Assembly: GCA_964343305.1 (NCBI GenBank)
Contig: CAYFJO010000492.1
Location: 1 to 7,785 of the forward strand
DNA from: CAYFJO01 sp964343305
GTDB lineage: Bacteria; Planctomycetota; Planctomycetia; Pirellulales; Pirellulaceae
Direction of reading: 5' to 3'
DNA length: 7,785 bases
Shown piece after piece: positions 1-6,275 of this stretch (its first letter is position 1; each line of letters begins with the position of its first letter). A model generated the notes under the pieces. The model was given only the letters and a program-made list of their open reading frames with translations. It did not search any database and had not been told where the DNA came from. Made by a program: the position numbers and the translations under genes.

Positions 1-20
1 TGGATTCTCGATCCTGCGAC

Positions 21-2009
21 TCATCGGCGATGATGTCGATGGTGTGAAGGTCTGTGACGTGATCTGTGAAACTCGTCGAGTTCTCGTCTCGTGATTTTAC
101 TATCGTTGTTCTTGTCCAACATCAACATTTGATGATGATATTGAATCGGGACTTCATTTGCGGTCAGAACGCCGTCGTTGTTTCGATCAAGATCGCGAAA
201 GACCTCGTCCGAGAACGACGATGGGCCATGATCATGTCGTGGCGGTGCGGGTAGTGCGAAAACAACGACTGGCACTGCCAGCTCGTCTGGTTTCTTGGGT
301 TTCGCAGCCTCTTCCTTGGGTCGCGCCGCTGGTTCTTTGCGGGGCTCTTTTTCTGGCTTGGCAACAACGAATTCAATTTCTCTGGGCTTAATTCTAGCGG
401 GTACAGCACTCGTGTCCGTCGTCTTTGTCGATCCTGGATCAGTGCGGGTGCCGTCGTGATCGCCGGACGACGCCCTAGTGTCAGCGCCAGCCGCCTTTTC
501 GCGCGTTGCATCGATCACTTCCCCCACTACTAGATTCTCGTCCCCAACTTGCGCTTCGGTTCGCACGGACTTCTCATCGATCGGCTGGGTATTCGCCTCG
601 TCGCCCCCGGGCACACTTCTCACTAGTATCCATTCGTTTGAGGGTGAATCGTTTGATGACGCAGCGAGAGTTTCATCGGATGGCACAAGCTCATTTTTCA
701 CAACGCGGCTGGAGGACGCGTCGGTGTCGTTCCGGCCGCTTGACATGACGAGCGTGATGAGGAATAGGAACACGACCCCTGGTATTGCCAGTACCCAGAC
801 TAGCCAGCGCGGCATCGCGTCATCTTCGTGCGTTGGCAGTGGGACAGATGGCGTTGCCTGCTTGCAAGTCGAAACCAATTGTTGTTCTGCAACCTCGTTC
901 CTCCATCGGTCTCTCTTTGTTGCCCCCGTTTGTTGGGATTGAACGGTTTCGGTTTTCTTGGTGTCAAGTTCTGTGTGCTGCTTCGCGTGAGGGGGCGCTA
1001 ACGCCGCAGGTCGTTGGTCGTTTCCTGCGAGATAATCGCGAAGAGTTTCGGCCAGCAAACGCGCTGACGAAAACCTCTCTGTCTCGGACTTAGCCATCGC
1101 CGTCAAGCAGATCGCCTCCAGTCTGCGATCCAATCCCGCGTTATAGTGTGAGGGTGGTTCGGGTTTGCCAGCAAGGATCTGTTCAAACATGCTGGCAATT
1201 GTCCCATCAAACGGAAGACGACCGGTCAGCATTTCGTACATCATAACGCCAAGACTATAAACGTCGGTTGTCGGACCGGTTCGTTTGTGTTCTCCTCTGA
1301 CCTGTTCTGGCGACATATAAGCCGGGGTGCCCAGCAACAGTCCATCGTCCGTAAGTCTTGCATTGTGTTCCGCAAGTTTGGCCAGCCCGAAGTCCATGAT
1401 GATTGGTTCTCCGCCGGAGTCGATCATAACATTGGTTGGCTTCAAATCGCGATGAATGACTCCGGACTGGTGCGCCGTGTCAAGCGCAAGTGCCATCTTG
1501 TAAACCCAACTGACAAATTTACGATTTGGCAGATTTGATTGTCCCACCAGGTGATCCGCCAAGGTTTCACCATCGATGTAGGCCATGGTGAAATAGTGCG
1601 TGCCATCGATTTCCCCGACATCGTATACGGGACAAATATTCGGATGCCGCAAATTTGCCATCGCAAGTGCTTCGCGTTCAAATCGCTTGAACGAATTTGG
1701 ATTCCGATCCAGTTTGGGAATTTTGACAGCAACTTGGCGACCGAGGTGCGTGTCATGAGCTAAATAGACCGCCCCCATCTCACCTTCGCCCAAAACGTTG
1801 ATCATTTTGTATCGGCCAAAGCTCAACGGGAATCTGCGAGACAACAACAGCAAGGGCAATGGTGTGGACAACGTGCCACCAGACTGTTGAGTCGTCGCGA
1901 ATTTGTCTTCGCCCTGAATATTCTGAGCAAGAATGGGATCGTCCGGCGCAACAGTTGACAGGTGAGAGGATTGTCGCGCAATGACATCACGATGGGTGGT
2001 TTGAGTCAT
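21..2009 (-). CDS. Transmembrane serine/threonine protein kinase with C-terminal EF-hand pair
   Basis: Hanks-type kinase of 662 residues, predicted to phosphorylate Ser/Thr on unknown substrates. Visible kinase motifs are the Gly loop GEGEMG (74-79), AVK with the ATP-binding Lys at 96, HRDLKPTN (catalytic Asp188, Asn193), DFG (206-208), GTPAYMSPE (227-235), the TDVYSLG Asp249 and the late Arg312. All catalytic residues are present, so it should be active. One hydrophobic segment (about 402-423) follows the kinase domain, placing the kinase in the cytoplasm. The extracytoplasmic part is a long acidic/Ser/Thr linker, a Lys/Glu/Pro-rich stretch (551-576) and two EF-hand loops, DRNNDGVLTANE (608-619) and DKNNDSKITRRE (632-643), with a His/Arg-rich tail. 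Both loops keep positions 1, 3, 5, 8 and 12; the second has Ser in place of Gly at position 6. Calcium sensing by the outer domain is inferred. No strong Shine-Dalgarno precedes the ATG, but no later start precedes the Gly loop plausibly. Stop is TGA. The kinase assignment is very secure; ligand and targets are unknown. Confidence 0.95.
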   Translation of the reverse strand: MTQTTHRDVIARQSSHLSTVAPDDPILAQNIQGEDKFATTQQSGGTLSTPLPLLLLSRRFPLSFGRYKMINVLGEGEMGAVYLAHDTHLGRQVAVKIPKLDRNPNSFKRFEREALAMANLRHPNICPVYDVGEIDGTHYFTMAYIDGETLADHLVGQSNLPNRKFVSWVYKMALALDTAHQSGVIHRDLKPTNVMIDSGGEPIIMDFGLAKLAEHNARLTDDGLLLGTPAYMSPEQVRGEHKRTGPTTDVYSLGVMMYEMLTGRLPFDGTIASMFEQILAGKPEPPSHYNAGLDRRLEAICLTAMAKSETERFSSARLLAETLRDYLAGNDQRPAALAPPHAKQHTELDTKKTETVQSQQTGATKRDRWRNEVAEQQLVSTCKQATPSVPLPTHEDDAMPRWLVWVLAIPGVVFLFLITLVMSSGRNDTDASSSRVVKNELVPSDETLAASSNDSPSNEWILVRSVPGGDEANTQPIDEKSVRTEAQVGDENLVVGEVIDATREKAAGADTRASSGDHDGTRTDPGSTKTTDTSAVPARIKPREIEFVVAKPEKEPRKEPAARPKEEAAKPKKPDELAVPVVVFALPAPPRHDHGPSSFSDEVFRDLDRNNDGVLTANEVPIQYHHQMLMLDKNNDSKITRRELDEFHRSRHRPSHHRHHRR

Positions 2010-2077
2010 TTTATTCTATTCCGTATGTGCCAGACTTGGCTTGGACGAGACCACGTGTCGAATGGACGTGTAACTGA

Positions 2078-2108
2078 AATATATATCGCATTCGCGTGAC
2101 ACTTGCAA
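2078..2108 (-). promoter_or_regulatory. Candidate sigma70-like promoter for the kinase gene
   Basis: On the minus strand TTGCAA (2108-2103) is followed after 17 nt by TATATA (2085-2080). An alternative -10, TATATT (2083-2078), lies at 19 nt spacing. The element is about 70 bp upstream of the kinase ATG, in the only clearly AT-rich spot of this gap, and its -35 sits just inside the foot of the large palindrome. It is a match by eye only; planctomycete promoters often diverge from the E. coli consensus. Confidence 0.35.
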
Positions 2109-2120
2109 TAAAACCGCACA

Positions 2121-2252
2121 ACTATGCCGCGGCCAGTAGAAAATGTCCTCGTTTAACGCCGAGCCGGCAGGCAACGGCACACGAATAGCCATCGCCTGCC
2201 GGCTCGGCGTTAAACGACGTATGCGGACATTACTAACTGGCCGTGGTATAGT
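2121..2252. repeat. Long nested palindrome (hairpin-forming intergenic element)
   Basis: The core is a perfect 22-bp inverted repeat: 2151-2172 (GTTTAACGCCGAGCC then GGCAGGC) is the exact reverse complement of 2194-2215, around a 21-nt loop. The pairing extends by two more pairs (2149-2150 with 2216-2217). A 7-nt bulge (2218-2224) follows. A second, outer pair of arms, 2121-2148 and 2225-2252, matches at 22 of 28 positions: a 4-nt internal mismatch, then GGCC-rich pairing and ACTAT/ATAGT at the feet. The two remaining outer differences read as G-U wobble pairs in plus-strand RNA (2126 with 2247, 2129 with 2244). The element fills the gap between the CRTAC1-like gene and the kinase gene. It could be a REP- or MITE-like repeat, a structured RNA or a terminator; no clean U-tract supports the last. 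The symmetry is certain, the function unknown. Confidence 0.9.
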
Positions 2253-2367
2253 GCTCCAGCCGACGATGATGACATTGTGATGCGCGACTAACGGTCCGGC
2301 GACCAAACTGTTGAGAAATAGACCATTGACGCCATCAAAATGTGTCGTCTTGCCGAGGTGAACTCGC

Positions 2368-4095
2368 TTAATCGTCGGCGGGTGATCTAGCTACATCTTT
2401 TTCAGAAGCGGAATGTCTCTCGGGTGTTGTTCGCGTTGCGTCGATCTCTTGCTTTATCCGCAGTGCTTGGGAATGGCCAGAGTCGATCTCCAACACTCTT
2501 CTTAGGTAAAACCCTGCCTGGCTGAGGTTGCCTTCGCGCCTTAACACCCTGGCCAATTCCATGTGGACATTCACGTCGTCGGGTGCATACCTCGCCGCTT
2601 CCTTCAAGTGACGGGTTGCCCTTTTGACGTCTCCTTGATGTAGCAAAGCAACTCCCAATTCAAAATGCAACTGCGGGCTTTTAGGTTGTGTTTGAAGCAT
2701 GTCAGTACAAAGTCTAACATTAGCATCCGATTTCGAAATTGTGGCCAAAGCCAAGTCGTAGTTATTCCGCGCATCCTTTGAACGCGGATCGAGTTCTAAA
2801 GCAAGTCTTAGGTAACCGAGAGAATCGCGTGGGTACCCCCCGGTTGCTAACGTAGTACCAATATGGAATAGTTGATCTCGCAGACGCACAGGACCTCTCA
2901 GCCAGACTCCTGGAAAAGGTAGTGCGAGATTCGCTGGCTTAGTGCCAGAGGCCTTCACCTTAGCAACGTCGGACAGCATCGCTGGAATGTCAATTGATCC
3001 GAGATATACCGCTGCGACACACCCCTCGGGTTCCACCAGGAAACTGACTGGCAGCGCCGGTCCATCGATGTTGGAGAATAGGCTATCCGTCAGTATCCCG
3101 AGTTTTCTCGCCGAATCGTAGGTAGTCATTCCGTTGAGGAAAGGGAAATCACAGCGTTTGAGATAGTCCTTCGATGTGGCTACGTCCTTCGATTGCCAAT
3201 CGCGCAACCCGTCCACACACAATGCAATTACATCAACCCCCTGAGCACGAATGTCCTTCTCGTACTCGCTGAAGTCGGAAAGCTCCTTCAAGCAAGGCAA
3301 ACACGAACTCGACCAGAGATTAATGAGGATAGGGTTCTGACGAGGAAGATCCAAACCCAAGAACTTGCCGTCCCATGACCAGTAATTGATTGTTGGTAAA
3401 GGAAAGCTCTTGACCATCCCAATACGAATCCCGCTTGATTTCGCCTTGGGGAACTCGGAAGCTGAGGGAGAAAGAGATGCATTCGTGCGAGGAACGTCGA
3501 TCGTCGTTACTTCTGGTTCTCCTTGCATGATCGCATAACAGTGATTCGCGTCTAAACTGGAGAACTCTTGCTGCTTTCCGCCCGGCCAGTGAACGATTAA
3601 GCGTTCAATGCGTTCCGCTTTGCCCAATCCAAAATGCAACCGTTTGGAAGTTTGAGTGACAAAGCCATCCCCGGCACGCAGCGAACGAAGCAACACATCG
3701 CCACTCGGTAGGTGCGCCTCGATACGGGCTCCGATCGCGTCTCTGTTGCAGGACTTTCCTTCCAAACTCAGCGCAAGGAAATTGTGATTGCCTCCCACGT
3801 CGTTTCTCAGAAAACGTATGCGAGGTTGTGTGCGGTTGGTGATCCAGACATCCAGGTCGCCGTCGAAATCCCAGTCCATTAGGGCAACTGCCCGCGCATC
3901 CTCCGCAAAGTCGATCCCGGAAATCGCTGATACGTCGCCAAAATGTCCGTCTCTTAGGTTTAAAAAACAGCAGTTACGCTCGCGACCACTAAGCGAGCGG
4001 CCCGAATGCAAAAGTCCATTGAGTCTACCCCACCTGTCGTGATATTTGCCGAGTTGTGCATTTGGAGATTTTGCTTTCATTGGCGCATGCGACAC
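2368..4095 (-). CDS. C-terminal part of CRTAC1/UnbV-family protein: FG-GAP repeat, ASPIC/UnbV, thioredoxin-like, TPR
   Basis: Read from a GTG at 4093-4095 this is 575 residues, but that GTG is unlikely to be a true start: no spaced Shine-Dalgarno precedes it and family sequence (SFYWRQV) continues in frame upstream to the TGA at 4117-4119. Numbering from the GTG, domains are an FG-GAP/VCBS calcium loop DWDFDGDLDV (74-83), an ASPIC/UnbV domain (about 102-173, with NRDAIGARI and IVHWPGG), a thioredoxin-like TlpA/ResA-type domain with CLPC (265-268) and a likely cis-Pro motif LPV (348-350), then three or four TPR units (about 408-550), ending in TAA. Such a domain set suggests an envelope protein with a redox function and protein-binding repeats; substrates are unknown. 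With no signal peptide of its own, this part needs the upstream half to be exported, which argues that both halves are one protein or that this half is dead. Confidence 0.85.
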   Translation of the reverse strand: MSHAPMKAKSPNAQLGKYHDRWGRLNGLLHSGRSLSGRERNCCFLNLRDGHFGDVSAISGIDFAEDARAVALMDWDFDGDLDVWITNRTQPRIRFLRNDVGGNHNFLALSLEGKSCNRDAIGARIEAHLPSGDVLLRSLRAGDGFVTQTSKRLHFGLGKAERIERLIVHWPGGKQQEFSSLDANHCYAIMQGEPEVTTIDVPRTNASLSPSASEFPKAKSSGIRIGMVKSFPLPTINYWSWDGKFLGLDLPRQNPILINLWSSSCLPCLKELSDFSEYEKDIRAQGVDVIALCVDGLRDWQSKDVATSKDYLKRCDFPFLNGMTTYDSARKLGILTDSLFSNIDGPALPVSFLVEPEGCVAAVYLGSIDIPAMLSDVAKVKASGTKPANLALPFPGVWLRGPVRLRDQLFHIGTTLATGGYPRDSLGYLRLALELDPRSKDARNNYDLALATISKSDANVRLCTDMLQTQPKSPQLHFELGVALLHQGDVKRATRHLKEAARYAPDDVNVHMELARVLRREGNLSQAGFYLRRVLEIDSGHSQALRIKQEIDATRTTPERHSASEKDVARSPADD

Positions 4096-4119
4096 GACCT
4101 GTCGCCAATAGAAACTTCA
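4079..4119 (-). promoter_or_regulatory. In-frame TGA with adjacent SECIS-like hairpin (candidate Sec codon)
   Basis: The TGA is at 4119-4117. The following RNA can pair AUUGGC (4109-4104) with GCCAAU (4084-4079), six Watson-Crick pairs. Above this, GACA (4103-4100) pairs with UGUC (4094-4091), closing a GGUCG loop (4099-4095). A 6-nt bulge, GCAUGC (4090-4085), lies on the 3' side. The loop GGUC begins 17 nt after the UGA. The E. coli fdhF SECIS likewise lies directly 3' of its UGA and has an AGGUCU apical loop starting at nearly the same distance, where the loop G and U contact SelB. Against it, the 5'-side bulged U of fdhF is absent and the loop GGUC falls in CAG-GTC codons for the family-typical Gln-Val, so it may be coincidence. 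No sel gene is in the window. Confidence 0.45.
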
Positions 4120-6015
4120 CAAGTCCCGACTATCCTTCCGAGTAATCATACCATTACCCACGATCAGATCCTCCCAACCATCATTGTTGAGATCCCCAAA
4201 CGGCGCTCCCCACGCCCACCGGGCCATTGCAACCGATGCACTGTGGCTATCATCCACAAACTTGCCGTTTCCCACATTAGTGAACAGCGTACTTCCCTTG
4301 GCCATTCGTTGCAGTAGCGCCTTCTCCTCTTGGGTGACGTCCGGTTTAAATTTATTCTGATGTCCGATTCGGCTTCCGGCCGATGAAAACATGTTGCTGA
4401 TGTACAGATCCATCAATCCGTCACGATTGTAATCTCCCCATGCCACCGACATGCCAGAGCCTACATCTTCCACTCCTGCTGTCACTGCGACGTTGCTAAA
4501 CTGTCCGCTATCATTTTGATAAAGGCAGTTACGGCCAAAATCGTTCGCCACATACAGATCCATATCGCCGTCATTGTCAAAGTCCTCCCACGAGGCTGCG
4601 TAGCTCCATCGTGTGCTTCCTTCGGTTAGCCCAACCCGATCAGTTACATCGTCAAAACTCCACTCGCCGCTGTTACGAATCAAGACGTTTCGACCACCGT
4701 TGTTCGCATCGTAGTAAGGAATTGGCGTTTGCCCTGAGCCTTTCTCACTATTCACATTAGCGCCATAACAGCAGACGAAAACATCCACGAAACCGTCCAG
4801 GTCGAAATCTGCTGAAGCGATTGACCTAGGGTTCACCATGTCCAAAACTTGTTCTTTCAAGGAAAACCTTCCGTGACCGCTGTTCTCCAGGAATAAAATG
4901 GCTTCGGAAGTTGCAACAACAAGATCTTGATCGCCGTCATTGTCCAAGTCCAAAAATAAAGCACTGGATGTGTAATCAAGCAGGTCCGCCCCCGACCCAG
5001 ACGAACTATCTGCAACTCTCAGGTTTTCACTTTGGACAAAAAGGCGGTTAGGTAATCCACCAGGCTCGCAAATATATACGTCATCGCGACCGTCTCCGTT
5101 TGCATCGCCGATGGCAATTCCGTGCGCGTGATCGAGTCGGTAGCCGAAGACGTTCAACATGCGATTCAGCCACACATCGGCGTTGACAAGGAACTGTGCT
5201 TCAAAAATCTCTACACCATCGAATATGGAACTCGTACAATCAAGGAACCATGGCAATCCGTCTATCCGCTTGTGCAACACCTCCTCGTATTCGGCAACAT
5301 CAAATGCAACCAGTGTCGGCGAGTTCTCCCTGCTTTCCTGTTGCCACTCACAATGCCAAACTCCTTGACACTGGAAACGCGAATCGGAGCCTGTAGCGCT
5401 CAACTGAAAACGAGCGTCCGTCGAGAAACCACCATCACGGAGGTCAATTCGAGTGATCTTGACCTCGTACCAATTTGGTTTTAGATCGGTAAACTGTGAG
5501 GAATATGAACTCACGGCCTCTAGCCACTGTTTTCCTGGCAGTTTTTTCTGCTTAGAGGCTCTTGTTGTCGCATGCGTGGGCTTTGCTAATCGCCAGATCC
5601 CTAAATGGTGATCGTCGAAGACTCGCTCGAGAGAGCTGGGGCGAACGTCCGACCCCACAAAATCTGGGGCGATAAGTCCTTCAACCTCGTCCGATTCACC
5701 GTCACTCGTCATCAATACCTTGGCAACCTTCTTGAGTTCCTTTATCGCCAAGTTGGTCAGCACTTCACTGTCCCAACCATCTTTCTTTGGGTCGTCCTGT
5801 GGACTCTCCTTTCTTGGATCGTCTTGTGGTTTGATTGAGGAAGCCAGATTCGGTGTTGGAGTTGAATTTGGTGTAGGGCAAGTCGGAATCAGGAACCGGA
5901 CTACGCAAAACGATACGATGACAATTCCGATAATCGCCAACCCCAATCGTAGCGAGTTTCGCCACCTTTTCGACTGCTGGCCCCTGGATCTTGCCTTGTC
6001 ACGTGTGAAGAACAT
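4117..6015 (-). CDS. N-terminal part of CRTAC1/UnbV-family protein: membrane anchor plus six FG-GAP/VCBS repeats
   Basis: 632 residues up to the internal TGA. A basic N-terminus (RSRGQQSKRWRN) and one hydrophobic segment (about 22-44) predict a signal anchor with the rest outside the cytoplasm. A Pro/Thr/Asp/Lys-rich spacer and an unassigned region (about 80-290) follow. Then come six FG-GAP/VCBS calcium-binding loops: DANGDGRDDV (304), DLDNDGDQDL (356), DFDLDGFVDV (403), DFDNDGDMDL (478), DYNRDGLMDL (528) and DLNNDGWEDL (608), typical of a beta-propeller. It stops at ITRKDSRDL in the middle of the family's normal sequence, before the ASPIC domain. The ATG at 6013-6015 is the first after an in-frame stop (6022-6024); a GGAG lies about 14 nt upstream, longer than ideal. 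As an isolated product it would be a truncated propeller. The role of such proteins in planctomycetes is not established. Confidence 0.9.
   Translation of the reverse strand: MFFTRDKARSRGQQSKRWRNSLRLGLAIIGIVIVSFCVVRFLIPTCPTPNSTPTPNLASSIKPQDDPRKESPQDDPKKDGWDSEVLTNLAIKELKKVAKVLMTSDGESDEVEGLIAPDFVGSDVRPSSLERVFDDHHLGIWRLAKPTHATTRASKQKKLPGKQWLEAVSSYSSQFTDLKPNWYEVKITRIDLRDGGFSTDARFQLSATGSDSRFQCQGVWHCEWQQESRENSPTLVAFDVAEYEEVLHKRIDGLPWFLDCTSSIFDGVEIFEAQFLVNADVWLNRMLNVFGYRLDHAHGIAIGDANGDGRDDVYICEPGGLPNRLFVQSENLRVADSSSGSGADLLDYTSSALFLDLDNDGDQDLVVATSEAILFLENSGHGRFSLKEQVLDMVNPRSIASADFDLDGFVDVFVCCYGANVNSEKGSGQTPIPYYDANNGGRNVLIRNSGEWSFDDVTDRVGLTEGSTRWSYAASWEDFDNDGDMDLYVANDFGRNCLYQNDSGQFSNVAVTAGVEDVGSGMSVAWGDYNRDGLMDLYISNMFSSAGSRIGHQNKFKPDVTQEEKALLQRMAKGSTLFTNVGNGKFVDDSHSASVAMARWAWGAPFGDLNNDGWEDLIVGNGMITRKDSRDL
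5776..5829 (-). repeat. 27-bp in-frame tandem duplication in the anchor-proximal spacer
   Basis: Two adjacent 27-bp units encode PQDDPRKES (residues 63-71) and PQDDPKKDG (72-80) in the N-terminal half of the CRTAC1-like protein. On the plus strand the related stretches are around GGGTCGTCCTGTGG and GGATCGTCTTGTGG, spaced exactly 27 nt. It lies in a low-complexity linker right after the membrane anchor, so it probably only lengthens a flexible spacer; copy number may vary between strains. Confidence 0.7.
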
Positions 6016-6082
6016 ATGTGACTATTAATCTCCGTGAATGATCTAAAACACAAAACGCGATTCATTTTCGTTCAATACAAAG

Positions 6083-6268
6083 TTGTTTGCAACCGAGATC
6101 CCCCGTTTGCTTCGTCCCGCGAATCAGCGCGCACGATGGCGGCTGAGACGACTCCTGCGAACCAACTGGCGAGCCCTTCGCGGCATCGAATTCGAGCAGT
6201 TCCTCGCGGAATTATTTCGCGAGACGGGATACGGTGTTGAAGAAACCAAGGCATCGGGAGACCAGGAT
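6083..6268 (+). pseudogene. Remnant of an Mrr-like restriction endonuclease domain
   Basis: This plus-strand frame contains RGIEFEQFLAELFRETGY and, after a short gap, EETKASGDQ (recognisable part about 6167-6265). This resembles the start of the Mrr_cat (type IV restriction endonuclease) fold: the pattern GxEFExxLAxLFRxxGYxVExTxxSGDQGxD. The resemblance stops at GDQ, so the catalytic Asp and the later QxK of this nuclease family are missing. From there the sequence runs into the tail of the convergent DUF1570 gene, whose stop is at 6276-6278. The 5' side is a basic stretch (RARWRLRRLLR) with no ATG; the frame is open from 6047, so TTG at 6083 is only a nominal start. I read it as a decayed fragment left by a rearrangement or deletion. 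The fragment is short, so the family call rests on pattern recognition only. Confidence 0.6.
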
Positions 6269-6275
6269 CGCTCGA

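Larger units (their letters stand above)
2368..6015 (-). other. Full-length CRTAC1/UnbV reading frame, 1,216 codons with one internal TGA
   Basis: The two open frames on either side of 4117-4119 are in the same phase, separated by the TGA and only seven codons before the GTG at 4095. Read through, the product is 1,215 residues: N-terminal anchor, six FG-GAP repeats, the UGA-encoded position 633, a seventh FG-GAP repeat, ASPIC/UnbV domain, thioredoxin-like domain with CLPC, and TPRs. In proteins of this family as I know them, a motif close to FWRQVV lies between the last N-terminal FG-GAP repeats and the ASPIC domain, so SFYWRQVV right after the TGA is what an uninterrupted gene would encode. 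The 1.75-kb downstream frame has no other stop or frameshift, which fits recoding or a very recent mutation and not long decay. Whether full-length protein is made is not shown by the sequence. Confidence 0.75.

Noticed and set aside
1..10. GGATTCTCG near the left end, with its reverse complement near 7718-7726, as terminal repeats of an element
   Set aside because: Only 9 bp, the flanking sequence does not match, and there is no transposase; the window edges are arbitrary.
478..942. Long plus-strand frames opposite the kinase gene
   Set aside because: They are antisense shadows of a gene with clear kinase motifs and carry no domain of their own.
2016..2306. 96-codon minus-strand open frame between the CRTAC1-like and kinase genes
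   Set aside because: It runs straight through the 132-bp palindrome, so much of its sequence is dictated by the inverted repeats. No recognisable domain, and no support as a gene.
4093..4095. GTG as the start of an independent gene for the ASPIC-thioredoxin-TPR protein
   Set aside because: No spaced Shine-Dalgarno (AGGT sits only 2 nt away), no signal peptide, and family-typical codons continue upstream in the same frame to the TGA.
4096..4119. Frameshift as the cause of the split gene
   Set aside because: Both halves are in the same phase; 21 nt (seven codons) separate the TGA from the GTG, so only a stop codon intervenes.
4117..4119. Genome-wide reassignment of TGA (to Trp or Gly)
   Set aside because: The kinase and DUF1570 genes both end naturally in TGA at sensible C-termini, and the frames use TGG for Trp, so TGA works as a stop here.
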